Shown here piece after piece: positions 1 to 6,759 of a DNA stretch of 11,810 bases; the stretch's first letter is position 1, and every line of letters starts with the position of its first letter. The DNA is from Candidatus Bathyarchaeota archaeon (GTDB lineage Archaea > Thermoproteota > Bathyarchaeia > Bathyarchaeales > DTEX01). The DNA lies in NCBI GenBank assembly GCA_021162225.1, contig JAGGZB010000178.1, forward strand, positions 1 through 11,810, written 5' to 3'. The notes beneath the pieces were generated by a model. The model did no database searches. It was not told the origin of the DNA and saw only the letters and a program-made list of their open reading frames with translations. Both the position numbers and the translations under genes were made by a program.

Positions 1-416
1 AGAAGAGTCAGGGCTACTGGCCGAGTGAAGGATTAAATAAGTTAATTCGGAGAGCTAAGCTCCGACGGTTAGAAAACATAGTGGTGATGAAGACCTCTGG
101 AGAGCTAAAAATAGATTTAGAAGATGAATCTGTTGATGCAGTTTTACTTCACGACGTCTTACATTACTACTATTTTCCAAAGAAGGAGGATAGAAGAAAA
201 CTTCTACGAGAAATTTATAGAGTCTTAAAACCGAACGGTTTTATCTCATTTTATCCAGGAGACCCAGAAGTTTTCCGTAACTACTCAGAGATTGAGACTA
301 TTAAGCGGGAGATAGAAGACGCAAAATTTCACCTCGAAAGCGAGTATACCGGGATGATCATTCATGAAGATGTGATTCAAAAGGGTCATGTACTAAAATA
401 TAGAAAGGAAAAGTGA
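1..416 (+). CDS. Class I SAM-dependent methyltransferase, C-terminal part (5' truncated by window edge)
   Basis: The frame is open from base 3 to the TGA at 414-416. A GTG lies at 81, but the family-like sequence starts before it (LNKLIRRAKLRRLENI at about 30-77), so 81 is not the true start. The SAM-binding glycine motif would lie outside the window. Visible parts fit a Rossmann methyltransferase: the DESVDAVLLHDVLHYYYF segment corresponds to the acidic strand-4 region, a helix follows (RRKLLREIYRVLKP), and then NGFISFYPGDPE, the typical post-motif turn and strand. The C-terminus HVLKYRKEK looks complete. The substrate cannot be told. At about 10-23 the expected strand-2 pattern (hydrophobics ending in Asp, which binds the SAM ribose) is absent; reading frame 1 gives RRVRA just before frame 3 gives PSEGLNK, so a one-base deletion is possible. 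Confidence 0.72.
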   Translation, partial: KSQGYWPSEGLNKLIRRAKLRRLENIVVMKTSGELKIDLEDESVDAVLLHDVLHYYYFPKKEDRRKLLREIYRVLKPNGFISFYPGDPEVFRNYSEIETIKREIEDAKFHLESEYTGMIIHEDVIQKGHVLKYRKEK

Positions 417-705
417 TCAAGATTTCTCCTACAAGGCTCAATTCAACGATGCTTACACGGGACGCGGCGAATTTAAGGAGAATTAGGATAGTGACCCTCT
501 GAAAGATGATGATCTCAACGTCCTAGATGCTTTGAAACAGTCGAGAGGCAGATCGTTCAATATGCGGATCGACGCAGTGAACATGTTGTTTAACGATGAA
601 ATACTAGAGTCACATACTGCATGCAGATTCTTCAGATCATCTCGCCACGTATCTGTTCAAGTAATTTCTATGCATCCTGAAAGCTTTCCTAAGGTTCTTG
701 CTTAG
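415..705 (+). pseudogene. Coding-like frame broken by an amber stop; unknown, possibly a degraded gene
   Basis: Directly after the methyltransferase stop, frame 1 reads as plausible protein (DFSYKAQFNDAYTGRGEFKE), meets one TAG at 484-486, then continues in the same frame (DSDPLKDDDLNVLDAL, then QSRGRSFNMRIDAVNMLFND, then ESHTACRF) to a TAG at 703-705. Composition and amphipathic pattern look like real coding sequence, but I do not recognise the family. No ATG or SD precedes the first half; possible later starts are TTG 532 and ATG 562. From 637 on it overlaps the antisense kinase gene, so the true end is probably near 636 or the last part is not coding. Nearby genes use TAG as an ordinary stop (fwdA, fwdC, the S-component gene), which argues against read-through. 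It is most simply a decayed gene or a sequencing error. Confidence 0.3.
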
Positions 706-2181
706 AAAATTATGTATCTTCTGAAGCTCCCTGTATACTTTTACATTGGATGGGTTTGGGCGAGTACGTGTGGATTCATCTACCTTAACATAACGATCCG
801 TAATCTCTTGTATACTTACTTTCTCACCTATACTGTTCAGATAAGTCCACATGGCTTGTAGGGCTGCGCCATAAGCTGCGCCTTCATCGATACTTACACA
901 GACAACCTCTACATTAAAGATGTCAGCTGCGATCTGCCTCCAAGCCTTATTCTTTGATCCTCCCCCGGTCAGTCTTATCTCAGATGGATCGATGCCTAGA
1001 TCTCTCATTCTATTCAACCCGTAATTCATCCCAAGCGTGGCGCCTTCCATCGCCGCCCTCGCCATATATGCTTTATTGAACGTTCTGCTGTTTAATCCAT
1101 AGTATACGCCAGTCCCGTCCGGTATATTAGGCGTTCTCTCACCTTCGAAGTATGGGAGGAGTATTAAGCCATCTGAGCCTACTGGTGCCTTCTCAACGAC
1201 CTCTGTTAATTCTTCATGAGATAAATTGAAGAGGCGTCTAATGAACTCCGTGGCAACCGTAACGTTCATTGTGCATAGTAAGGGAAGCCATGCATTTGTT
1301 GAGTCGCAGAAGGCTGCAATTTCACCTCTAGAATCGATTATTGGAACTTCAGAATAGGCGTAAATTGTTCCGGAGGTTCCGAGACTTGCAGTTACTATCC
1401 CTTTTTTGGTGTTTCCGGTTCCGATAGCGCCCATCATGTTGTCTCCTCCTCCAGCACTTACAAGGACGTCCTCTCGAAACCCAAACATCTCGGCTATCTC
1501 TTTCCTAATGAACCCTACAGGTCTATCTGAACCTTGAAGCGGCGGAAGCTTCTCCTCAAGCTCGGAGTCTATTGCTTCTATAACTTCCTTGGACCATCTT
1601 CTAGCTCGAACATCCATTAAGGCTGTTCCCGAAGCATCACCGTATTCCATTACTTTTCTGCCGGTCAAGTAATAATTCAGATAGTCATGAGGAAGAAGAA
1701 CGGTTCTGAGCTTTGCGTAGTTCTCTGGTTCATGTCTCTTCAGCCATAGTATCTTCGGAGCCGTATATCCTGGCAGTATAGGGTTTCCTATAAGGTTGAT
1801 AACCGCCTTCATCCCGCCCAATTTCCTCATCAAATATTCGCACTCTTCTGTTGTGCTGGTGTCATTCCACAGCTTCGCCGGCCTAATAACTTCTCCTTTC
1901 TTGTCGATTGGAACGAAGCCGTGTTGTTGCGCAGATACGCCTATAGCCCTAACATCTTTAGGACCAATTCCAGATCTCTTCAGAGCCTCTTTGAGAGTTT
2001 TGTTCAAGGCACGTATCCATACTGCTGGGTCCTGTTCTTTATGCCCGGGAGGAAGACCCTCTATGAAACCATATCTTTCAGTTGCCTTCCCAACAACAGA
2101 GCCGTCCTCTCCATTTACAATTATAGTTTTTGTGCTCTGCGTTCCATTATCAATTCCGATGAAGAAGCCTTTCCAGCCCAT
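637..2181 (-). CDS. xylB: FGGY-family carbohydrate kinase, xylulokinase-like
   Basis: Predicted cytoplasmic sugar kinase that transfers ATP phosphate to a ketose, most likely D-xylulose to xylulose 5-phosphate. Numbering from the chosen ATG: phosphate-1 motif GIDNGTQSTK at 9-18 with Asp11; SAQQHG at 83-88 (the xylulokinase Q-x-HG region); KLWNDTST at 103-110; AGGGDNMMGAIGTG at 243-256 with catalytic Asp247; SLGTSGT at 266-272; adenosine-site TGGGSKNKAW at 405-414; EGAAYGAAL near 433-441. Length (514 residues) is somewhat above bacterial XylB (about 480-500). The frame opens at a TTG at 2205, but the TATA element at 2227-2236 puts the transcript start near 2205, and a GAGGAAGG SD sits just before the ATG at 2181, so that ATG is preferred. 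It lies downstream of an isomerase-family gene, which supports a sugar pathway. Another ketose substrate remains possible. Confidence 0.88.
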   Translation of the reverse strand: MGWKGFFIGIDNGTQSTKTIIVNGEDGSVVGKATERYGFIEGLPPGHKEQDPAVWIRALNKTLKEALKRSGIGPKDVRAIGVSAQQHGFVPIDKKGEVIRPAKLWNDTSTTEECEYLMRKLGGMKAVINLIGNPILPGYTAPKILWLKRHEPENYAKLRTVLLPHDYLNYYLTGRKVMEYGDASGTALMDVRARRWSKEVIEAIDSELEEKLPPLQGSDRPVGFIRKEIAEMFGFREDVLVSAGGGDNMMGAIGTGNTKKGIVTASLGTSGTIYAYSEVPIIDSRGEIAAFCDSTNAWLPLLCTMNVTVATEFIRRLFNLSHEELTEVVEKAPVGSDGLILLPYFEGERTPNIPDGTGVYYGLNSRTFNKAYMARAAMEGATLGMNYGLNRMRDLGIDPSEIRLTGGGSKNKAWRQIAADIFNVEVVCVSIDEGAAYGAALQAMWTYLNSIGEKVSIQEITDRYVKVDESTRTRPNPSNVKVYRELQKIHNFLSKNLRKAFRMHRNYLNRYVAR

Positions 2182-2226
2182 TTTTCCTTCCTCATCATTT
2201 ACCAAAATCCGCCGATCAGATTACAA

Positions 2227-2236
2227 ATTTTATATA
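2227..2236 (-). promoter_or_regulatory. TATA box for the FGGY kinase gene
   Basis: On the minus strand this reads TATATAAAAT inside an A/T tract. Its centre is about 50 bases before the ATG at 2181. A start of transcription about 25 bases downstream would fall near 2205, giving a leader of about 24 bases that includes the SD. The flanking repeated TATAGTA units leave the exact register uncertain. Confidence 0.55.
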
Positions 2237-2308
2237 CTATATACTATATGATCAGCATGAGATATCTTCGCTCTTTTCATGCATTGGACACCATACATTT
2301 TAGGATTG

Positions 2309-3457
2309 CTATACACGTTCAATATCGATCAGCGTGGCTTCTTCTGGAGCTAAAGCCCTCGTCATCACATCTTCAGCTACTCCCCTATTATTTTCTGGAT
2401 CATACATCGCCTCAACCAATCTATCAAAATCAAGCTGGTTTATTCTAGCGCAAGCGGCTCTTAGAGCATTCATATTTAGAATTAACGCTTTCTCAACAGG
2501 TATTCTCTCCGGGTTTATGTCTATCCCGAAACGTCCCTTATAACCATACATTTTCAAAACAAGCAGTGCAGCATACATCTGGTCTAAGCCTAGAACTCCA
2601 ACATTCAAGTCTTGGTCAAAATTGCCCAAAGGCTGACTGTTCCAGTGGGTATGTGCAAGTCTGCCTTCCCGCATTATAGATGCCAGAGCATAGGCTAGCT
2701 CTTCATGTCCCATAAGAACATGACCAACTTCGGGGTTCAGAGCTACCAGTGCATGGCCCTCTTCAAGAAGACGCTTATTCTCTTCAGCCCTCAATAAAGA
2801 CTCTACATTCCTAGCCATAAGTATTCCATTAGCTGTGTTTCTGTATATGTTGTTTCCACGAGGTTCATAGGGCTTCGGCTCAATGGCAACCCTAACTCCG
2901 GGAACCTCATCCATAGCTTCAGCGAGTCCTCTCTCAAAATTATCCCACATCATATAGAAGTCAATACCTATGGGATTCTCGTATCCATCTATCCCGGGCC
3001 ACAGAACCATGAAATCGGTATTCAATTCGGCGTTTAGCTTCAACGTCTCGATCGTTCGATTAATGGCTTCCCTTCTAACCTTAGGGTTCGGATTTGAAAG
3101 CGAACCGAATTCGAACTTTTTCTCATAGAACAAATTGGGAATAACGGTGATTACTCTTATGCCCGTCTCCTTTTCTAAACTTTTATATTCATCTAAGTTG
3201 TCGTAGTTGATCTCGTTTGGATAATGGGCCTCTAACCCGAATGTGGAGTCTATTAGTTTCTTATCATAAAGCATCTTAACCTTGTTAAGAATATCTTCGA
3301 TTGATCCTCTCTCGACGTATGGCTCATGGAACCTTCCGCCACTCGGGAAGAAGTACCAGACGCCCGCGGAGAAGCAGGGCTCTAAACGGAAGCTCTTTAG
3401 GTGCCTAAGCATCTCTTCTTTGCTTCTTCTAATCTTCTGTCCGCGAAGATCGATCAT
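2309..3457 (-). CDS. Xylose-isomerase-family TIM-barrel sugar isomerase
   Basis: Aldose/ketose isomerase of the xylose isomerase fold, probably feeding the kinase downstream. Numbering from the longest frame (start 3490, 393 residues): His89 aligns with the catalytic His of the FHDDD motif; Trp164 lies in VLWPGIDGYE; EPKPYEPRG at 204-212 gives metal ligand Glu204 and Lys206; NPEVGH at 252-257 gives Glu254 and His257; DQDL at 292-295 gives Asp292 and Asp294; Asp324 lies in GIDINPER. Two departures stand out: the metal-binding Asp of HIDLNGQ is His282 (HTHWNSQ), and the Asp three residues after the catalytic His is Asn. His at that site recalls L-rhamnose isomerase, so the substrate may not be xylose. 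I chose the ATG at 3457 (Met12): the TATA box at 3503-3513 implies transcription from about 3482, and a GGGGG-rich SD-like site precedes it by 8 bases. ATG 3490 is the alternative. Confidence 0.85.
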   Translation of the reverse strand: MIDLRGQKIRRSKEEMLRHLKSFRLEPCFSAGVWYFFPSGGRFHEPYVERGSIEDILNKVKMLYDKKLIDSTFGLEAHYPNEINYDNLDEYKSLEKETGIRVITVIPNLFYEKKFEFGSLSNPNPKVRREAINRTIETLKLNAELNTDFMVLWPGIDGYENPIGIDFYMMWDNFERGLAEAMDEVPGVRVAIEPKPYEPRGNNIYRNTANGILMARNVESLLRAEENKRLLEEGHALVALNPEVGHVLMGHEELAYALASIMREGRLAHTHWNSQPLGNFDQDLNVGVLGLDQMYAALLVLKMYGYKGRFGIDINPERIPVEKALILNMNALRAACARINQLDFDRLVEAMYDPENNRGVAEDVMTRALAPEEATLIDIERV

Positions 3458-3502
3458 TCTCAGAAACCCCCGGATAATTCCTATTAGCATCTGTTTTTCA
3501 CG

Positions 3503-3513
3503 ATATAAAAAAA
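3503..3513 (-). promoter_or_regulatory. TATA box for the isomerase gene
   Basis: The minus strand reads TTTTTTTATAT, close to the archaeal TTTATATA element. The predicted transcript start is about 3482, which excludes the upstream ATG at 3490 and supports the one at 3457. The T-run could also help terminate transcripts from the upstream DUF5615 gene. Confidence 0.5.
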
Positions 3514-3524
3514 TCTTTGCTTAT

Positions 3525-3539
3525 TTAGTCAGAGACTAA
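3525..3539. promoter_or_regulatory. 15-base palindrome upstream of the isomerase TATA box (candidate operator)
   Basis: TTAGTC-AGA-GACTAA is a perfect 6-base inverted repeat around a 3-base centre, ending 12 bases upstream of the TATA element of the isomerase gene. Its position suits a regulator or activator site. I do not see the same palindrome before the kinase gene, so a shared operator is not supported. Chance occurrence is possible. Confidence 0.3.
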
Positions 3540-3591
3540 TGATACATCACGTAATTAATATCTAAGAGAGACTGTGGATTCTTTTCTAGGT

Positions 3592-3873
3592 TTAAGAAAC
3601 GATGTTGGGATACTTCTCCCTGATTTTTTCATCAGCTATCCTCGCTATCAACGCATTAGATATTAACACATATTTTACACCTGAAAGCTCAGCTAACTCT
3701 GCCGGTTTCTGATCTCGAGTTACAAGCAACAAATCATGATCCTTAGCATATTTTACGACATCTATATCTTTAGCTCCCTGCAACCCTACATCTTTAACCG
3801 TCAACACCTCCCAGCCCAGAGTCTCAAAGTACTCCTTTAAACCAGCATACATTTCATCAAGCAGAAGCTTCAT
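3592..3873 (-). CDS. DUF5615 / PIN-like family protein (putative toxin-type nuclease)
   Basis: 93-residue protein starting MKLLLDEMYAG. It matches the DUF5615 PIN-like pattern: N-terminal LLDE (Asp6, Glu7), then a helix, a strand (WEVLTVKDVG), KDIDVVKYAKDHD (Asp36, Asp38), and LLLVTRDQ with Asp54; these acidic residues are the likely metal site. The frame stays open upstream to 4017, but the ATG at 3873 has a strong GGAGGA SD seven bases before it (3881-3886) and starts exactly where the family starts, so the 48-residue upstream part is excluded. Family members are often paired with a DUF433 antitoxin; none is visible upstream (121 bases to the NMP kinase stop) or downstream. It could be a solitary nuclease or a remnant of a toxin-antitoxin pair. 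Activity is inferred from the fold only. Confidence 0.75.
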   Translation of the reverse strand: MKLLLDEMYAGLKEYFETLGWEVLTVKDVGLQGAKDIDVVKYAKDHDLLLVTRDQKPAELAELSGVKYVLISNALIARIADEKIREKYPNIVS

Positions 3874-3880
3874 TATACAT

Positions 3881-3886
3881 TCCTCC
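3881..3886 (-). promoter_or_regulatory. Shine-Dalgarno site that fixes the DUF5615 start
   Basis: GGAGGA on the minus strand, seven bases before the ATG at 3873. It supports the 93-residue protein over the longer open frame. Confidence 0.65.
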
Positions 3887-3994
3887 AGAGCATTAATTCT
3901 TTCCATGAAATGAACCTTTATCTGTATGCCAGTATTTGGAATATACCATATTGCATTGACAAAGCAGGGACGAAGGAGTAGCAAAGAAAGAAAT

Positions 3995-4504
3995 TTATTC
4001 TTTGAGAAGATTCTCAATCACGCTAACTAGTATCTCGGCGATTCTGGAGTAAGGCTTTGAACTCGTGTTTATCACAAAGTCATAATTTGATGCATCTAAA
4101 AGGTTTTTTCCATGTAATCTCTGAACAAGCGTTTCCCTATCCCTATCGCTTCTCGCAACATCATCCCTTGCATCTTCGATAGATATTCCTCTTCTCTCAG
4201 CAACATGCCTCACTCTAGACTCAAAAGGAGCATTAAGGAATATTTTTATCACGTCTTTTCGGTTGAGCAGCATAAATGCAGATCGGCCTTCAATGATTAC
4301 ATTATCGCCTTTCAGGATCTCCATGAGTTTATCCTGGATAATCTTGTCCATGTCGATCTCGCCTGATCGGCTCAGGGAACTGAAATCCTCAAGAGAGCTG
4401 AGAATCCGGCTGGTGTTGAAGACTTCCAAGTTGAAAGTTGACGCTAGAACCTCCGCTACCTCAGTGCAACCGGACCCTAAATAACCACACAAAGCTATTT
4501 TCAA
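3995..4504 (-). CDS. Cytidylate kinase-like / AAA-type NMP kinase without P-loop lysine
   Basis: 169-residue protein of the archaeal/bacterial cytidylate-kinase-like group. The N-terminal strand MKIALCGYLGSGCTEVAEVLA is a P-loop in form, but the Walker A lysine is Cys13 (GYLGSGCT), as in the Cytidylate_kin2 group where GSGG replaces GSGK. VIIEGRSAF at 69-77 is the Walker-B-like strand; VIKIFLNAPFESRVRHVAERR at 85-105 and DVARSDRDRE at 115-124 form the lid region with arginines; YDFVINTS at 141-148 is the typical C-terminal strand. A nucleoside monophosphate is the likely ligand, but catalysis is uncertain. The start is TTG 4504, backed by a GGGAGGATGG SD at 4509-4518 and a TATA box at 4541-4550; the ATG inside that SD is out of frame and hits a stop after three codons. 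Confidence 0.75.
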   Translation of the reverse strand: MKIALCGYLGSGCTEVAEVLASTFNLEVFNTSRILSSLEDFSSLSRSGEIDMDKIIQDKLMEILKGDNVIIEGRSAFMLLNRKDVIKIFLNAPFESRVRHVAERRGISIEDARDDVARSDRDRETLVQRLHGKNLLDASNYDFVINTSSKPYSRIAEILVSVIENLLKE

Positions 4505-4540
4505 AATTCCATCCTCCCATATATGAATATCTAAGCCATA

Positions 4541-4550
4541 AAATTATAAG
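4541..4550 (-). promoter_or_regulatory. TATA box for the NMP kinase-like gene
   Basis: The minus strand reads CTTATAATTT about 40 bases before the TTG start. Expected transcription from about 4520 gives a short leader of about 16 bases that still contains the GGGAGG SD. Confidence 0.45.
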
Positions 4551-4589
4551 TTTGAGGGAAAATCTTTGTTAGATGTTGAGAAGGCTTAA

Positions 4590-5777
4590 TCATCCTATCA
4601 TGACTAAAGTAAGTAAGCCGGTGAGAAAAGCGATTATTACTGGAGGCATAAGAATTCTGATATAGTCTTTGAGCTCAACCTTCAACGAACTTATGGTTAA
4701 GGTAACGCAAGGATGCGTGGGCGCCATAACATAGCCCAGAAAAATTCCGAAGTACATTAGTGCGAATACCAGAGGGGAAATGGCGCCGAACTTCGCTAAA
4801 TAAATCGGGAAGACTATTCCAGCCGGGGTGATTATCCTTCCAGTTATAAATCCAAGGACGAATCCTATACCGTACAGGATGCTAGGAGTCATAGGAACAG
4901 TCTCCAACAGTTCGAGCATACCTGAATCTTTGAAGACCTCAAGAAAGACCATTATTCCAATGATCATAAAGGCGAAGCTCCAAGGTTTTGCTTCGACTGT
5001 TATTTTACGGATTGTCTTCAGGTCTGTTCTTCCAATAATCATTGCCAGAACCAAGCTAGCCATAACCGCAGCTAGCGTTCCGATTTCCTTAAGGGGCAAG
5101 TTCACTAACTTTATGATTAAAATATTTAGTAGAGGAGCGATTAATAGGACAGATAAAGGGAGAAGAAGATCTTTCAATGAGAAGTCACGTTCATACTTTA
5201 TCTTTCCAGACTCATCCCTCAAAAAGAAGAAGTATCCAAGAAGAATGGAAAAAGCGAAGATCATCATCAAATAGGAAATAGGCTGATAGAGACCTATCTG
5301 CGCAGCTTCCGTAGAGATTATGTAATCCGCTGAGATTGGATAGATCAAGAAGAGAATGTGCCTAAACCATATGTTGACTGCAGCTTTCTTCTCTTTCGAT
5401 ATGCCCTTCCCCGCTTTGTCAACTATGGGAACTGAAAGAAGCGCGCCTCCAGGCATCGGAAGCAAACCTATAAGTGCTGGCGAAAGCATCAAAAAAGGCT
5501 TCTTCCCTATACGCATGTTACGGATTAGCCTATCGATCTGTCCAGTTTCGTTTAGTATTCCCCCTATCAGCGGGATCAAACCGACTATTAAAGCAAGCAG
5601 TATGGTTGATGGATTGCTTATACAAGAAAAAACAGTAAGGAGTAAACGGCTAGGAATAGTAAAGACCCCTAGGATAAAAGCTCCAAGAAACATAGCTAAT
5701 CCTAGATTTCTTTGGGAAGCCAAAAGTAAACAAGTCATAGCCAAAAAGAAACCTATCCATTCACTCAACGCCTTCAT
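4590..5777 (-). CDS. DUF401 family integral membrane transporter
   Basis: About 395 residues, almost entirely hydrophobic, with roughly ten or more membrane segments and one charged cytoplasmic-type loop in the middle (RDESGKIKYERDFS, about 188-201). It shows family signatures of DUF401 in the ion-transporter superfamily: GLLPMPGGALLSVPIV near 109-124, and ITPAGIVFP and APTHPCVTLTISSL in the C-terminal half, the latter corresponding to the second helical hairpin that carries substrate-binding prolines. The substrate is unknown; organic anions are a guess from the superfamily. Two ATGs stand side by side (5780 and 5777); the AGGAAGG SD abuts the first, so the second is marginally better spaced. 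It begins about 25 bases after the phosphatase stop, with no promoter between, so the two are probably co-transcribed. Confidence 0.82.
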   Translation of the reverse strand: MKALSEWIGFFLAMTCLLLASQRNLGLAMFLGAFILGVFTIPSRLLLTVFSCISNPSTILLALIVGLIPLIGGILNETGQIDRLIRNMRIGKKPFLMLSPALIGLLPMPGGALLSVPIVDKAGKGISKEKKAAVNIWFRHILFLIYPISADYIISTEAAQIGLYQPISYLMMIFAFSILLGYFFFLRDESGKIKYERDFSLKDLLLPLSVLLIAPLLNILIIKLVNLPLKEIGTLAAVMASLVLAMIIGRTDLKTIRKITVEAKPWSFAFMIIGIMVFLEVFKDSGMLELLETVPMTPSILYGIGFVLGFITGRIITPAGIVFPIYLAKFGAISPLVFALMYFGIFLGYVMAPTHPCVTLTISSLKVELKDYIRILMPPVIIAFLTGLLTLVMIG

Positions 5778-5802
5778 CATCCTTCCTAGTCTTTTCTATT
5801 TT

Positions 5803-6729
5803 TCAGAATCTCCTAACAAACTCTTCAAGATCCCATGCAGAATCAATTTTTCGATTCAGATCGAACATGAGATATGAGCCGTGAAGATTATAATAGGGCG
5901 AGCCTTTCCTAGAGAATAGCGTCAAGATTCTGCCTTTATGGTTTATCTTGTATCCATCATTTGCTGGCTCATGACCTCTAATCAAGAGCTTAACCCCTAG
6001 CATATTTAGGAATTTTAAGGTTGCGTCCTCGCCAAAGATCTTTCCAGCTCCCCTAGGGGATGGAAACGTTCCCTTTATGCCCTCTTTCGGATCGCTCCAC
6101 AGAATCTCTTCTAGATGACTCTCATAAGGATGTTTCTGGTAAGCGTAGGCCAGATCATCTACTCCCTTCGCCTCGCTTGGAACTCCTCCATGAAGCATCA
6201 GACAGCTACCATTAACAATCGTTGCAGTATGGAACTTTCGGAATAAGCTACTTAGCCTATCATAGATTCGGCGCCAGTCATCTCCGAATCTTATTCGTAA
6301 ATGATAGAGCAAGTCGTGAGGGTAAGCTAATAGATCGGAAGGTCCTTCATGGTTTCCTTGAAGAAGCAAAACCCTCTCTGGAAAGAGAATCTTTAGATTT
6401 AGAACGACATAGTAAACTTCGGGGGAATGTATTCCCCTATCTCCATAGTCTCCAAGAAAAATCAGATATACATCTCTTTTGCTTAGGGCTTTACGCATAA
6501 ACTCTGAATCCTTCAGGATATATTCTAAGCTCGTAAGATCGCCGTGGATATCTCCAATTACTATTGCTTCCCCTTTCGGTGGCAGATGAACAAGTCTTCC
6601 AGTAACATTCAATCTTCCTAAACCCTTCAACTCATCTGAGACTATTCGGTCAGCTTTATCTATGATCTGAAGAAAATCCTCCGAGGATACGTGGATGGAT
6701 TCTCTGATTATAGCCTCAAGCTCTTTCAT
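5803..6729 (-). CDS. PPP-family serine/threonine protein phosphatase (calcineurin-like metallophosphoesterase)
   Basis: 308 residues with the complete PPP signature set: GDIHGD at 59-64 (Asp60, His62), GDYGDRG at 93-99 (Asp94, Asp97, Arg98), GNHE at 125-128 (Asn126, His127), LHGGVP at 179-184 (His180), WSDP at 211-214 and RGHE at 251-254 (His253). These bind two metals and phosphate in eukaryote-like PP1/PP2A/PP2B enzymes. The usual GDYVDRG has Gly in place of Val. About 50 N-terminal residues precede the core and no regulatory domain is visible; the protein has no signal peptide, so it is cytoplasmic. Protein phosphatase is most likely; a small-molecule or Ap4A-type substrate cannot be excluded. 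The ATG at 6729 lies about 10 bases after the predicted transcript start. It heads an operon with the DUF401 transporter, which might be regulated by or regulate it (speculative). Confidence 0.85.
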   Translation of the reverse strand: MKELEAIIRESIHVSSEDFLQIIDKADRIVSDELKGLGRLNVTGRLVHLPPKGEAIVIGDIHGDLTSLEYILKDSEFMRKALSKRDVYLIFLGDYGDRGIHSPEVYYVVLNLKILFPERVLLLQGNHEGPSDLLAYPHDLLYHLRIRFGDDWRRIYDRLSSLFRKFHTATIVNGSCLMLHGGVPSEAKGVDDLAYAYQKHPYESHLEEILWSDPKEGIKGTFPSPRGAGKIFGEDATLKFLNMLGVKLLIRGHEPANDGYKINHKGRILTLFSRKGSPYYNLHGSYLMFDLNRKIDSAWDLEEFVRRF

Positions 6730-6759
6730 TTAGGCCTCTGCTTCGAAATGAAAATAAAC

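Noticed and set aside
81..416. Complete methyltransferase starting at GTG 81
   Set aside because: The frame is open to the left edge and family-like sequence lies before this codon; it is a truncated gene.
484..486. Pyrrolysine codon in 415-705
   Set aside because: Neighbouring genes end in TAG, the product is not a known pyrrolysine protein, and no pyl genes are visible; kept only as a testable possibility.
617..626. Palindrome CTGCATGCAG near the kinase 3' end as a terminator
   Set aside because: There is no T-run after it on the minus strand, and such short palindromes are common by chance.
1796..2448. Plus-strand open frames opposite the kinase and isomerase genes
   Set aside because: They are antisense shadows of well-supported genes, rich in Ser/Pro/Ile and with no family resemblance.
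3592..4017. 141-residue version of the DUF5615 protein
   Set aside because: The family start coincides with ATG 3873, which has a GGAGGA SD; the extra 48 residues do not belong to the fold.
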